Positions 12,331-24,817 of a DNA stretch of 64,000 nucleotides are shown piece after piece; position 1 is the first letter of the stretch, and each line of letters begins with the position of its first letter. A program made the translations under genes and the position numbers. The notes under the pieces were generated by a model. It saw only the letters and a program-made list of their open reading frames with translations, had not been told where the DNA came from and ran no database searches. The stretch comes from Nautilus pompilius (Eukaryota > Mollusca > Cephalopoda > Nautilida > Nautilidae): NCBI GenBank assembly GCA_018389105.1, contig JACATO010002204.1, forward strand, positions 2,170,001 through 2,234,000. The letters are read 5' to 3'.

Positions 12331-13254
12331 GAAAGATATAAAAATCCATAAATGTGCATCACGAAAAATAAATTAATATTTAAATTTACTTTATACGAGT
12401 AGTGGTCACTAATAACTAATATCTATCAGCGACACTGTACAACACAACGTGCCTGTGGTTACCTTTTGACGCCATATGCTCGCATCCTGTGTACATACCT
12501 GACATCATGTCCTCATTATTGTTTCTAGATAAAAAGAAGACCGACAGTGTAAACTTTCTCGTGTTTCTTTAATAATTGTTTAAATGAAAGTAGCGAAAAC
12601 ATATTTCTAAAAGAGCCTCATCAAGGATATGAAATGCTTTCACCCGAGCTCATTTTCAGCGTCTTGAGGGGGAGAGACGGGGCCCTGAATGTTTCACAGA
12701 CAGATCGTTTAGCAATCAGTAATGTGCGCGGGTGTTTATACAGTGGGGACATCTTATATGGGTACAACGCCGGAACACGGACCCACCCGTTCTGCGCAAA
12801 CAGACGACGATTGTGCATCCAGACCCAACGTTAAGATATTTGATATCGCTCCCGTCTGTCGCTATCTGCGGAATTCTCGGGACCCTTACAGACCCACTTC
12901 GCCGATAACCCAGTTTCCTCTTTAAAATGGAATAGCGGGGCTCAGACAAACGCTTTTGTTGAGGCTACTTTATCTATTCTGTGCTCGCGTGATGGATACA
13001 GATCAGCCATTAACGAAATTGCCAGGGACTTAACACCATCAGCAGCCGGGGAGTGGATGGAGAGGACGCTTCTAAAATTTCTTTTTATTATTTTTTTTGA
13101 GCAGCCCTAACACGTGCTTTAAATTTAGCGGAACGATTTAGCATGTTAATAAACTTCACTAGTAAAACCATTCTTATGTAATGTTTACCTGCATCGTTAA
13201 CTTCAAGGGAATTTCAGTACATTTAAACTCGCAATGCCATCTAAGCTTCTCTGG
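12331..13254. other. Noncoding DNA, nothing recognised
   Basis: No gene, transposon or RNA was identified. Overlapping short frames on both strands at 12621-12949 have no recognisable product. Confidence 0.4.
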
Positions 13255-13260
13255 AAGGCG

Positions 13261-13328
13261 CCGCCACAGCTCTCCTGTCTGAGAGAGTAACGGCAAACAC
13301 AACTACCTGATTACGTCATAGTTGTGCA
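13261..13328 (-). repeat. Dispersed repeat family, copy B
   Basis: On the minus strand this has TGCACAACTATGACG (13314-13328) followed by GACAGGAGAGCTGTGGCGG (ending at 13261), matching copy A at 1703-1759 in order and nearly in spacing (49 versus 40 bases between block starts). No terminal repeats are seen. Confidence 0.5.
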
Positions 13329-13620
13329 TAATTCTGCGTGGCGCTTAGTTGCGTTATATTTGTTTAGCCTTTTGTAGGTCCTGAGGTCACAAAGGAATAA
13401 TTACATATATAATGTATATATATATTACTATTTATTATTCATTTTCAAAGCTAAAACTATTGATCATAAAGTATCGAATGAATACAGAAGTAAATAATCA
13501 AACTGCATGTAGTCTTTCTGATTCTTTTGAGAGGAGGAGGAGTTCTAAAGATATACATTCGTCTTATTTTTGGAAAGACTTAGTTTATATAATAAAATGA
13601 AAAAAACGCTATTCATTATA

Positions 13621-13856
13621 CAGGGTGTCCGTAAAGTTACTATACAGTCTTACAAGTTACTATACAGACACCATGCAGTACAGTAAGATATTGTATTAAA
13701 ATATTTATTTGTAACAAAAGAAATAACACCTTTATGTTTATCAAAATCTCAGAAAATACATGTGTTACATCCGAAAAGACTGTAACAATCAAGGCAAACA
13801 AATTCTAAACTGTATAGTAACTTGTAAGACTGTATAGTAACTTTACGGACACCCTG
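13621..13856. mobile_element. 236-bp MITE with 47-bp perfect terminal inverted repeats
   Basis: The left end (13621-13667) and right end (13810-13856) are perfect reverse complements over 47 bp, starting CAGGGTGTCCGTAAAG. Both flanks carry TA, the target duplication typical of Tc1/mariner elements. Each arm contains GTTACTATACAG twice, so the arms have an internal direct repeat. The 142-bp interior has no open frame. It is a non-autonomous element needing a transposase from elsewhere. The intact arms suggest a fairly recent insertion. Confidence 0.93.
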
Positions 13857-16373
13857 TATAAGTACATTCATAATGACATTTATAGTGAATGTTTCTAAAA
13901 TGGTTACCTTTAGTTTAAAGATATTCTAGTGCACCTACAGGAAACCTTTCTTTGCTATATCTTTATTACAGATGAAAGCAAATTTCTGGTTTAGGTTCTC
14001 ATATAGGAGGTTTATTAAGATTGTAAAAAGAAGAAGAAAAAATTCACTAAACCTGTCCAAGTATTTCGTTGACGGACATCATTTAAAAAAATGCATGTCA
14101 CTGGTCGGGTAGCATTTTTATTCTGGATTTATTTTTTACATTAATTTTAGTTTCATTATTTTCCACGCTTAGATAATGGAATGAATCGGCTAACAACTCG
14201 TAGTATGTTCTCCAGTGCGCGGTTTACACGAGCTCCAAGCCGTTTAGCTAGCTTCAAATGTAAACCCCGCAGCAACTGCCAGCGCATATTATAATCTTTA
14301 AATGTGTAATATCCGGACGCACAGATTAAAATTTGATGTTTTTGTTTTAAGCACAAATTTAGCGCTTCGTCGTTAACAAACTTCTCGAGTGCCCGTCCAG
14401 AGCGCGGACCCCTGTCCTTCCACACAACGCAGCCACTGTTTCGCAAGAGGCAGACGTTACATAGTTCCTGCCTTTGAATTTTAGGCGAAATAGAGATTTA
14501 TAATAAAAGAGTTTATATGAGATTATCTTCTGCAGCGCGAGGATCTATCCATCCAAACGTGATTCCTAGTGGAGTAGCTGAAGCTGAATATGTCCAGCTA
14601 ATTTATAACTTTATTTGGTATCAAATCATAGATGTTTCCATGGCGACAGTTCGATCAGAAGATTTATTACTGCCAATGGAAATGGGACGAATGATTATAT
14701 CTGCGTAGCTTTTACTTGTTTCTTGTTTCAGTTTCGTCTATCAAGGCAAAGTCTTAATCTTATTTGTCGTCGGCTGCGGTGCCTCGGCTGAAATTGACTG
14801 ACGGCTTTTGTTTGTTGCCATTGGAAACAGTTCACTTCAGTGGAGATAGGAAGTCCTCGTCATGTGCAAGAGTTCAAGAAAGGAAGAGAAAGAAATGAAG
14901 AGGATCCTATTTCTTATGTCTATTAGTGGATAAACAATTTGTATGAAAAATTGTACAGGGCATCCAGAGTCTGTTGTTTATCGAATTTTAAAAAAAATTG
15001 TAATTGAATTATCAATCAGTGGAATAAATCACCGGCAAAATAATAAATCGATTGTAATACCATGTCGATAAATAATTCTTTTTCCCGCCTGCATTGCATA
15101 ATAGCATAAGTAAAGATTAGATGGCCTCCTGTCTCCTGTGATCTCTAAAACTAAAGTATTTTTTTCTTTTCTAAAGTGATACTTTTCAAAATGGCGACAA
15201 AAGACCGACTGCTTCCACGGCCCAACAGAAAATTCGATGAATTATGCTAGCAGATGCAAGTGTCTCCTGTATGGGAATTACAAGTTTAATCCAAACCCTC
15301 CACGTACGTATATAAGAACTTGCAGCATTTTCCAAGCAAGAATGAGATCTGTAAACAAATATGGGAAATGGAAAACCTTTCTGATAAAGGGATAACCCAT
15401 AAGGCGCCAGTGGCAACCCCATATCCGTTTTCCTTACATCTAAGTGTAAAGTTTAATGTTTCAAAGAAGAATAATTAACGATCTGGAGTTAATTAGACAA
15501 TCAATTTCATGTCAAACGTGTAGTCTTAAAGTGTATGAATGAATTAATCTTAAATTGTTAATTCTCCTTTCCAGCAGTACACTTTACACCCGGATGTCCA
15601 GAGATTAGATGTTTTTAAAATCGTTTTTCCACATTTTTTGGGCGGGTGCAAGCTTCAGGGCAGCCGTTGTTTGAACGATCCATTTTTAAAAATCATACGT
15701 CCCCGCGGTACAGTTAACTATGTTAGAAAGACTGTCAATATGCACTCAAAAACCCCGGAAAGCTGCCCTTTAATTTTAATCGTACAGCACGTTGTTGTTG
15801 CCTATTTATGCGCTTTAAAAGTAATTCTCGAGAAAGAACCAAATATAGCTGCAGTTTCAGTAATTTCTGTCTCCGTAGTTTAATATTAAAACTTTGCGGG
15901 TTGTTCAGCGTAATATCTAGCGTACGTCGGTCAACTTCGGAGATATCTCTACTTGATACCCCGCTGATTCTCACGTGACCTTGACCTATTGACCGTCTGC
16001 GTTTCCATTTAGTCCTAGCCACCACTACCACCTCCCGGGCTACGCCGGACTTCGATCAAGACCGGTAGCCGAAAATGGACTGCGCGAACTGGGTGGTGGG
16101 ATCCTTTCACAGGGGCTCGGGTGGCGACAAAAGACCGCGAGAGATCGGAAGAGAAAGGGACCTATTGATGAAATGTACACAGGTCGGACGCCCGAACGCC
16201 TTCTGCCTGTTCTGCTTTCTTTGATCGTCTAACTCGCCTGAATGTTCGCCTCACTGAGACGGACACAGACATCTCGCCTGAGAATCGGAACAGCTCAGCG
16301 GAAGGCAAAAACTCGTAAACCAGCCATACATTTATTCACTTATTAAAGAAAATAATAGTTTCTTACTCTAAGA
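13857..16373. other. Noncoding DNA, no recognised gene
   Basis: Nothing was recognised. An unassigned minus-strand frame of 96 codons (14156-14446) has no known motif and no supporting context. Confidence 0.4.
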
Positions 16374-19300
16374 CAGTGGTGCCCCACCTAATCACCTCTA
16401 AAATCCTGATCCCCCCCCCATGTGGTGATATATAATTCTTAACTCCGTTTCAGCCGAAGAAGCTTAAACGCCAATACCTTGGTCTAAACAGCTTCAAAAG
16501 AACACGGCATCCATGAAATAAACAAAAGACAGTTAAAGTTTTGAGCAAGAAACTACTGAAAAAATTGTAAGAAAAAATATTAAGTGGTATTAGATTTTAA
16601 TAATGATACATAGGATAATAAGAGAGAATTCACAGGTAATAAAAGAGAGAAAATTTATATTTATGAAAATATTTGTGGATTGTCTCATACAAAAACAGCA
16701 AATAAAAATTCAAAACATGTAATAGAAAACTGAAGTGTACTGTGAACACAAACTAATTTGAATGGAAGCTTATTTGATCATTTTAATTACTGTACAATAA
16801 AGTATAGGTTCCTATCAAATGCAGAATGCCATTTGAGCACACCTCAAGAAAAGCGGAATAAAGTTAGTGAGACCCTTGTGCCTCGTGCCTGCTGCAAAGA
16901 GATTTTATATTAGGCACTAATTTAGTCAGCTTTAGTCTCAAATCTCCTCGTTTACTGATATCCAGTGAATTTCTTTTCTTCAGTAGCAAAGCATTTACAA
17001 CGCTAAAGCCACATTCAGCTAAATATGAAGATGGAAACGGTAACAACAGTTTCCTTGCAAAGCTAGTTGAATTTGGGTATTTAGTTTCTGTCTCAGCACA
17101 AAGCCATGCCATCGCTCCTTTTATGTTGAATAAAGTTTTAACTGACTCATCATTTTTTATTTCCGAGAGTTCTTCTTGGTACTGCACTGAAACATCAGAT
17201 AAATCCACAAGCACTGGCTGCATCACCCACGATGGAAAATTAATCTGCTTTAAATCAGAAAATCTTTCTTTAAAATCGGAGGCCAATATTTTCAGATGAT
17301 CCACAATGACAAGCACAGCAGCCTCAGTCGGCTCACATTTTTTTAGCCAATGAAATTGGTCAAAATTTTTGTCAGAAATATTTTTTGGCATAATTCGATA
17401 AATGAAATAAAGCCAAATATCTTCGCCTTTGCATCAACAAGTGTTTTATTTGTTCCTTGAAGTTGTTTATTCAACACATTCAGTTTTTCGAAAATATTTG
17501 CTAAATAACTCAAAAACGCTTTTCCATCAACGGTTAGCAGGTGCTTCATTTCAGGCTTGTCACTTAGAAAGCCACTAAGTTCATCAAACAGTTCCATGAA
17601 TCTTTTCAAACAATTCCCTTTCGAAAGCCACCGTACCTCAGTGTGTAGTAAAAGTCTCACATAGTCTGAATTGTTATCTTCACAAATTACTCGAAAAGAC
17701 GCTCACATTTGACATTAGTTTTGATATCATTGATAGATTTTATAACTGATTCCAGTACCTCATTAAGTACAGGAGAAATATTTTTCGACACTAAGTTCTC
17801 TCTATGAATAACACAGTGCACAAGAAGCATCTCCAGATTCTCATCTTTCATCAATTTTAAGCAGCCATTTTTCTTGCCCATCATAACAGGAGCACCATCA
17901 GCTGCACAAGATGTTATGTTTTCCATTGGTATATTATTGATATCTAAGTAGTATTTTAGTTTATTATATATATCAGCGGCGGTAGTGGTGGTATCTAAAG
18001 ATTTGCAGAATAACATTTCTTCAACAAATTCACCTTCATCAATATATCTTACATAAGTTAGCAATAAGGCCTCACTGCCTCTCACAGCTGATTCATCCAT
18101 TTGTACTGAGAATTTTCTTGATTTCAGCTTTTAAACAAGTTGTGTTTCAATATCTTCACTCATTTCATCTATTCTTCTCCTAACAGTGTCGTTACTGAGT
18201 GGCATGGCTTTAACATCTTTGTCATCTTTTTCCAGAACTGTTTTAAGAAATGCAGATATTGATGGTTTAATTAAATCCTCCCCTATAGTATGATTTTTTC
18301 CAGATTTAGCAATGAGTAAAGAAATTTCATAACTTGCCTCAAGAGTACGACTGATAGTAACAGTTTGAGCAGTGAACAGAGACTTTATTGTTGATCTTTT
18401 TTCAAACTTATTCTTTAAAGATTTGAAGTAATTCAAATCTGAATTTACATACGCACTATGTTTCGCCTTCAAATGCGCCTCAAGACGACCTCGTTTCATT
18501 GATTCGTTGGTCAAGCATTGTTGGCATAAGAGACAGAAAGGTGACCTTTCATCATGAGCAGCGAGTATGAAACCAAATTTCAAAAATTCCTCTGAATACT
18601 GACGAACTTTCTTTTTGCTTGCACTACTCATTTTATGCATAGGGGCTGTGACCGAAATAAATGAGTAATCTTAAGAAGTGAAATGCACTTTCAGAATTTA
18701 AGACGTTTAAGTTAACACAAAAATGAAATAAAATAATTAGAACGTTCAAGTAAACACATAAATGAAATGAAGTTAACACATAATTAATAAAACAATGCCG
18801 ATTCGTTTTATACAGCATATAAGGACAGACAGAGTGCGGTACACCAGATTTTTACGAATGTGTGAGAAATTTGTATCACACACGAATGTATTGACGATAA
18901 TCGTCTGACAAAAGTATGCACACACACACATACACAATGAATTTGGCAAGACTGTTGTATTATATTAGCATTTGGACTATTAAGTTTTCATCTCTGACAC
19001 TTTATGTATCTTCTCGTATCATCATAATACTAAACAATCAAATATATTCACGAGCAACCAAAGAAATATGTATCAGTTACCTTGCGTGAAAACACCAAAA
19101 CAACTTCTTTGTTTACGAGCTCTGAATTTTCAGAAAATGGAAATGCTCTCCTTTGAGAGAAAACGGAGGAAACAATTATTATAATGGTAACTTAACAAAA
19201 GCCCTTTAAATCGCATTTCTAAATCAAATTCGATAAATAAGGTTCTTCCATGACCTCGTGCGAGCGATGGCACAGTGATTATGTAATAACTATACAATAA

Positions 19301-19466
19301 AGACCTTTTTCACTAAGAAAAAATATTTACTCAAAATAGCATCTGAAACATAAACTTTACCTGATGGAAAATCCAAAAAATAAAAATCGAAAATTTGGAC
19401 GCAGACCTCTTCATTCGTACTCAATTGCCCCCTTAAAAATCGAATTGCCCACGTTGAGAACCACTG
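16374..19466 (-). mobile_element. Near full-length hAT element (hAT-A)
   Basis: The element starts CAGTGGTGCCCCACC (16374-16388). It ends in the reverse complement of CAGTGGTTCTCAACG (19452-19466), which matches at 11 of 15 positions. CAGTGGTTCTCAA is a familiar terminus of Charlie/ZBED-type hAT transposons. The flanking octamers are CTCTAAGA (16366-16373) and ATCTAAAA (19467-19474). They agree at 6 of 8 positions and resemble the nTCTAnAn target preference of this group. The total is 3,093 bp with the transposase fossil inside on the minus strand and about 825 bp of 5' leader. The termini are diverged and the frame is broken, so the copy is dead. Confidence 0.85.
16864..18640 (-). pseudogene. 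hAT transposase pseudogene (ZBED5/FAM200-like), hAT-A
   Basis: A DNA-binding cut-and-paste transposase, now broken. The N-terminal part (18640-18134) has a BED-type zinc finger with CLLC and HLKAKH ligand clusters. After one in-frame stop (18131-18133) the RNase H-like domain begins with KFSVQMDES, the first catalytic Asp segment, then CAADGAPVMMGKKNG and a CVIHRENL segment. A one-base frameshift near 17690 is followed by LHTEVRWLSKGNCLKRF. A second frameshift lies near 17390. The C-terminal hAT dimerisation region has YLAECGFSVVNALLLKK and DLRLKLTKL, ending in EAQGSH at 16867. The order and spacing match full-length hAT transposases related to the domesticated vertebrate ZBED5 and FAM200 genes, about 590 codons if unbroken. 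One stop and two frameshifts make it non-functional. It sits within the termini at 16374 and 19466. Confidence 0.93.
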
Positions 19467-20388
19467 ATCTAAAACAAACAGTCCATGCGCTTCACGTGAC
19501 GAAAGAGTATCCATCATCCTTCATTGTCTAACCATCACTACCTACACTACGAAACTACTTATTTAATGGTTTTCCCAACGTTTCAGAATATTTAATGTTT
19601 TTGTCTCGTTTTTTTTAAAGAAAGCATGTCACCCTTGGTGGGCACAGTGCTGCTGCCCCAACAGAGTTGTCTTTCTTTGTTGTACTTTGGACATTGTCTT
19701 AGGCTGTGTTCACCTGGACATTAATGAGAAAATGATCTGTGCGTCTTATACTAATCTGTTGAGTAACTTGTGAATATCTCTTCACGCGCTTGTTGATTTT
19801 TATTCTCCTTATGAAGGTATTTGTAGTTTTTGGATTACACCTTAGAGAGATCCTTAAATTTCTCGGTGGATATGCTTCCATACTCGGCCAGCTTCGGGAA
19901 TTTCGTGAAAATGCGAATAAGTCAAAGAGGACGGCGAGTGACAAGCTGAGTGGAGTCAGGGTTACGGCCGATCGAGGGGGCAGTCGCAGCAGGTCCGTGC
20001 TCGGCGAAGATCTCCCGCTCAGGCCTTTGGACGATTTCGGCTGGAAAAACCAGCCAGAGGGAACTCTGCGAATCGTCATCGTTTAAGCAGAAAGTGAATA
20101 GCAGGCAGGCATTTCCCCCCGCGGCGCTCAGCCGGGACCACTGAGCGCCGATATCGCGGTTAAACTGCCGCCTGTGTGAATACATCGGGTGTCTGTTACT
20201 CGAAACGTAAACAACGAGAAGTCTTCGGCTAAAACTTCAGGCGAACGCTGTTGATATCTTGGGGAAATTTTCAAAAGAAGCTTTGTGTAATCTCAGTCTA
20301 CGTACAGGCCTCGGTTGTCTAGTTTGACCTGCAGATGTTGTTTCCCTGACGACGTGATCAAGAAGTTCCTTCGTGGCATGGAAATGCG
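19467..20388. other. Noncoding DNA, nothing recognised
   Basis: No gene or transposon was identified. Overlapping frames on both strands at 19699-20185 have no recognised product. Confidence 0.4.
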
Positions 20389-20429
<41 letters not shown>

Positions 20430-20522
20430 GGCGAGGGAGGGAGAGAGGGAGAAGGGAGAGAGAGAGAGAGAGGGCGGGAGGGAGAGAGAGAGGGGATGAG
20501 GGAAGGTAGAGAGAGAGAGAGA
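20389..20522. repeat. (GA)n purine tract
   Basis: A GA-rich tract with GGGA and GGC interruptions. Unlike the other GA/CT arrays in the window it has no internal TGACGTCA, so it is probably an ordinary microsatellite. Confidence 0.95.
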
Positions 20523-22515
20523 TTGTTCGATACTAGCAGCAATAACACTCAGCACTCACCAGGCGTTCCATATGTGTACACGTCGCAGTTTCTGCTGCCC
20601 GGAATGAGCTTCTATGCAGGTGATGAAGGCAAAGTATTTTTAAAAACAGACTGTAAGCCCACTTTTGGGTGAAAGGACCATTATACACTTTTTATATCCT
20701 ACTGCTCCCTCTGGCATTGTCGGTACTGAAATATCGAAGAACTGAAAATATTAGGATCACGGAATTGTAAAGATGTAAAGTGTAATATATAATATATATA
20801 TTTCTAAATGTATTAAAATATTCTGTGGTCTCTTTGTTTACCGCCCAGACCCCGTTTACCACGACCGCTACTATTTTACAGTATCTTGTATCGCAATCAC
20901 TGGAAGCCGTCATTTAGTACATTTATCGTACACGTCTGCACTTTGTCCACTCGTAGCGATGTAGCGCAGTTTCCAGACTTGGCTGACACGCGGGAAACAA
21001 AGAATCGGAAGAGTGAAGATGCCCGGATAGCTCCTCCGCGCCTGCGCAGCCAGCACTTCCGTGGCGACCAACTACGGAAGAACTGCGTGAAGCGCCCCCT
21101 TCTTTCGAACTCGGCAGCGACTGTTTTTCTCTCCAGCTGTAAAGTGTAGGCAGGGGGGGGGGCTTGTTTATTGGCTAGGAGAACCGTCGAGTTTGGAGCG
21201 CCATCAAGAAGAGGCTCATTAAATAGATGAAGTTCGCAACGAAGGAGAAATTATAGGATCGGAAGCAAAATATTATTGCGCGAAGGCTTCAGACCCGACA
21301 GTTTGAGAAAGATGTAGCATCTCCCTGATTTTACCCAACCGGCCCAGATCAGACTTGAGAGAAAAAACACGATTATTGCTCAGTTATGGGGCCAGGAATC
21401 CACTTGTACCCCAACCTCCCTCGGTGCTGAGCTCGTAAATCTGAAGAATCAATAAAAAAAACTGTGAAGAGCAGATACTCATCGCAACAGACAAAGGAGA
21501 AAATTGCATCTGTGGATCACTGAGCATAGTAATTAAGTATTGAGATACATACATTGGTAGTAATAATATTAAAACTGAATATATAATATAAATAAATAAT
21601 TACTCTAACTTACCTTATTCCACTCATAAAATATCGATCGTGGTTACGGTCTGTCGGCTATCTAGGCAGCGCTATGGTTAATCACTTTGTTTTAATGGGC
21701 AATAATATACTCTGTTGGATAAATAGTTATTGATGACAGACGATACGATAAGCGCTGCCAGGTTTTCGCTGATTGTTGCCTCTAGCGCGCATGGTTACCG
21801 TCAGTTATCACTGACTTCCGTTTTCAAGGACATAATTATTAGCCGAACTGTTTTCTCGACCGAGGTATCAAGAATTAATATCTGTTGCGATAAATGAAAC
21901 TTCAAACTGTTCACCATTCCATACTCGTCAACACGCAAAAATTCCCGTAGGAAACCACCAGCGGAACTTCCACATCCTCGGCAGGTAGAGCCCGGCATAC
22001 CTGGCAGGTGTTAGAAAAACACATAAACCTTTACCTCCAGGTGTCCTTTGTTTGAAATAATGGCTTCCTCCCTCCTTGTGCTAAATTATCCGATAATCTG
22101 TAACTAAAAATCCGTTGGATTTGTACTTAGAGCACGCAATTTTTTTTTTCTCTTTGGAACTTGAAATTTCTGGATGTCAAAACTTTTTGGTTTCACTTTT
22201 TCTTTCTTTTTTGACTCTAGAAATAATATTTATTTAAGGGTTTTCCTTTAACGGCAGATCGATATGAGCGAAGCATTCCTATCATATTAGCCAAGACTAA
22301 AACGTTGCAGAAATAAAGTATTTTCACGGTTGAGTGAATTCATGCCGACCTTTGATTGTGTTCTTCGCACTCTCACAGGCCTCGTCTGTTTCGGAAATTT
22401 GACGGCTCATGCACAGGGCTTGGGTTTGGAAATAGAAAGTATTATATCTTTACCTATACGTGTACTGACAGTATGCATTTTATGAGCTGCGTGTCGAAAA
22501 ATGCTTTGAACAAGT
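20523..22515. other. Noncoding DNA, nothing recognised
   Basis: No gene was recognised. The stretch is A/T-rich around 21540-21620. Frames at 20886-21149 and 21801-21998 lack known motifs. Confidence 0.4.
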
Positions 22516-23110
22516 ATGGCAGGAAATCGCAGCGCAGAAGCTCACAGATGGAAGATAATTGGAATGAGAGGGGCTGGGTTTGTTTTTGTAAAGGCCTGGG
22601 AGACCAAGTTGGGATACGTCACTTCTTCAACGGTCGCACTGTTGCTGACAGAGCACGTGATGGACGTTCCCGGAAAACGACTGCCAGAGAAGAGGAAGTC
22701 GCCAATACCACTAAGCTGAGGAACTTCTGCTCGACCAACGTTAGGCTGTCCCACCAAAATGGTCTCCCAGGAGACCGAATGTCTGCTTACCACGCCCGTC
22801 GCCTAGCGAAGCTCCAGTGTTGTCAGATCGGCTGAGGAAGCCAGACTTAATTGGGCCAGTCATTTCTGGTGTAATTTGAGGACATGGAGAAATGGAGGAT
22901 TTATCGGTCCAATTAAAGTCGGTTTCTCATGCACAACGATGATGATGGAATAAGAGTTTGACACCACAGATTAAAGAGCCATTGCTGAGGTGTTTGCTCG
23001 TGGTGAGGGCGATCCGCAGTGGTGTGCAGAAGCACATCCTATAGCTGTAGCAGAGATACGCATTCGATATCTTGTAAGCAGCTTGAGACGTTACAAAGAA
23101 ACCATCCTCA
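22516..23110 (+). pseudogene. Tc1-like transposase fossil
   Basis: The fossil begins at an ATG (22516) with MAGNRSAEAHRWKIIGMRGA, which resembles the first helix-turn-helix of Tc1-type transposases. After a frameshift a second frame carries TVADRARDGRSRKTTARE, matching the GRPR/AT-hook-like linker (typical form DRPRSGRPRxTTxRxD). A further shift gives LIGPVI and SRFLMHNDDDGIRV, resembling the block around the second catalytic Asp (DESRF...DGRxRVxR). Several frameshifts and stops are present and the catalytic triad cannot be read in one frame. The C-terminal end and the terminal repeats were not identified, and a tRNA-like fragment may interrupt the region near 23200. Family assignment rests on the N-terminal and linker motifs. 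Confidence 0.75.
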
Positions 23111-24075
23111 CAACGGGAGGAGGCTGCTGCGCTCGATATTGACATTAAACATCACGGTCGAACTTTCGGCGCGTTGCGACATTTCCTTCGTAAGATACTG
23201 GTGGGGCCAGTATCGAACCCCTTTCCATTTACGGCAGCACCCCCTCGACAGCCGGCTCACAAGGCGATGGGAAATAAACAAACGTCTGGTTTTCTGTTGC
23301 TCTCCAAAATTTCCGCATTTTGTCGTATTAAGTCATTTTTCTTGTCATAAATAAATTTTAGTAATAATATAAAACTTTCCCTTTAAATAGAAAACTTTTG
23401 AGTTTTAACTGATTATAAAAACGAATGCCATGCGCGGCGAGAGCAGACGACAGTTTACTTCCGGTCGACCTCACCCACCCGCAGACAGTCAACAGTGGTA
23501 CGTTCCACGAATGTGATGGAGGTGAGATTAGTTCTCCGCTCTGTGGCTGCCGGCTCGCGGTAAAACAAACAGAGCTTCTGGTCGTCGAGTATTCATGCGA
23601 CACGTAACGGGTCTCACCTGCTTCAAAGCCGCTTGTCGACCTGGATTTCTATTTAAAAGATACCCTGTGGCGCACTAAGTCGTGGCCATGTCCGGTGTAT
23701 GCGGTTATCTATTGATTCGAGTCATATCTGCTTATAGCAGGCGTTGTGTTTAATAGGTTACTTTTTGTGTAAAGATGGATAATAGTTAACCGGCTGTAAC
23801 CAGTTGTTTTTTTTGAAAATTACCAATTGGCCCGGAGTCGCTGCTGTTGGGTTCGCTCATCCCTCCCTTGATTTAAATTTATCCGAGCCGTGGATGAAGG
23901 TCTAGACATCGCTAGGGTCAAGGACGCAGAAAAGAGAGGATAGGAGATATCATGGAAAGACCGTCGGAGCCACGTGAAGAACCCCGAAGAAGGGCACTTG
24001 TCTGTTCGAAATGTCAGTCTTCTGGATATTACCTCTAACAATACGGCGATCGGTGGCGTAACAAAAATTACATCA
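23111..24075. other. Noncoding DNA with a tRNA-like fragment
   Basis: At about 23205-23228 the minus strand reads GGGGTTCGATACTGGCCCCA, which has a B-box-like core but does not fold into a proper T-arm. It is probably a worn tRNA-derived repeat. Nothing else was recognised. Confidence 0.35.
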
Positions 24076-24180
24076 AGAGGCCGCCATGGCAACTTATAAA
24101 CAAAATGACGTCAAAAAGAGGCTGCCATGGCAACTTATAAACAAAATGACGTCAAAAAGAGGCTGCCATGGCAACTTGCA
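24076..24180. repeat. 41-bp tandem repeat with CRE palindromes
   Basis: About 2.6 copies of a 41-bp unit starting at 24076, 24117 and 24158. Each unit begins AGAGGCYGCCATGGCAACTT. The first two complete units contain AAATGACGTCAAAA. The perfect TGACGTCA palindromes lie at 24106-24113 and 24147-24154. TGACGTCA is the consensus site of CREB/ATF bZIP proteins. Confidence 0.9.
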
Positions 24181-24817
24181 GACCACTCACTCCTGTTTTT
24201 GCATAACCTCTGCATTTCTTCAGTTTCATTAAAATAATCATAACGTTCAACTCTGAAGAGTACAACGAAGAACATTGCCTGATTTCATTGTGAATGACGA
24301 CAATGACGTATAAAGGGGACGGCACATCGATTATCCAGTCCGCCTCCGAGCTGCACTTTCACCGTATTTTTTTAATTTCTCAAAATTAAGCTGAAACATT
24401 TTATGTTGCATAAATGTCTACTTAAACCCCGCGTGGGGGGGGGGTTCTGTTCTGTTTTGTTGTTTTTGTTTTTAAAAGTCTCGTGGAAGATTTTTTGAAT
24501 GGAATGGAAATACCTAAAAAGTTTTCCAAATAAAGCGGCACGCAAAGGCGTCGTCAATTCTCCGGATTTCCTGCAAACGATACGGATTCTCTCGGAAAAT
24601 CGCCATTTTTTTTTTGATCGCCATTTAAAAAATTAATTTAACGTAAATAAACGAACCTGAAATTAACTATTATACTTCCGCATAATCGATTTAGTACGAA
24701 ATTTTCGGGAGGTGCCCCCTGTTTGTGTTCGTTCGTTTGCAATTCTCCACGAGAATTTCCAATTTGTTTAACATCTTCCTATGAAAGGATTTATCTTTAC
24801 TTCTTTACTTATAGATC
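24181..24817. other. Noncoding DNA, nothing recognised
   Basis: No gene was recognised. It probably includes part of the 5' flank of the hAT fossil that follows, but no terminal inverted repeat was found. Confidence 0.35.

Noticed and set aside
23205..23228. tRNA gene on the minus strand ending in CCA
   Set aside because: The T-arm does not pair and no full cloverleaf can be drawn. It is better explained as a tRNA-derived repeat fragment.
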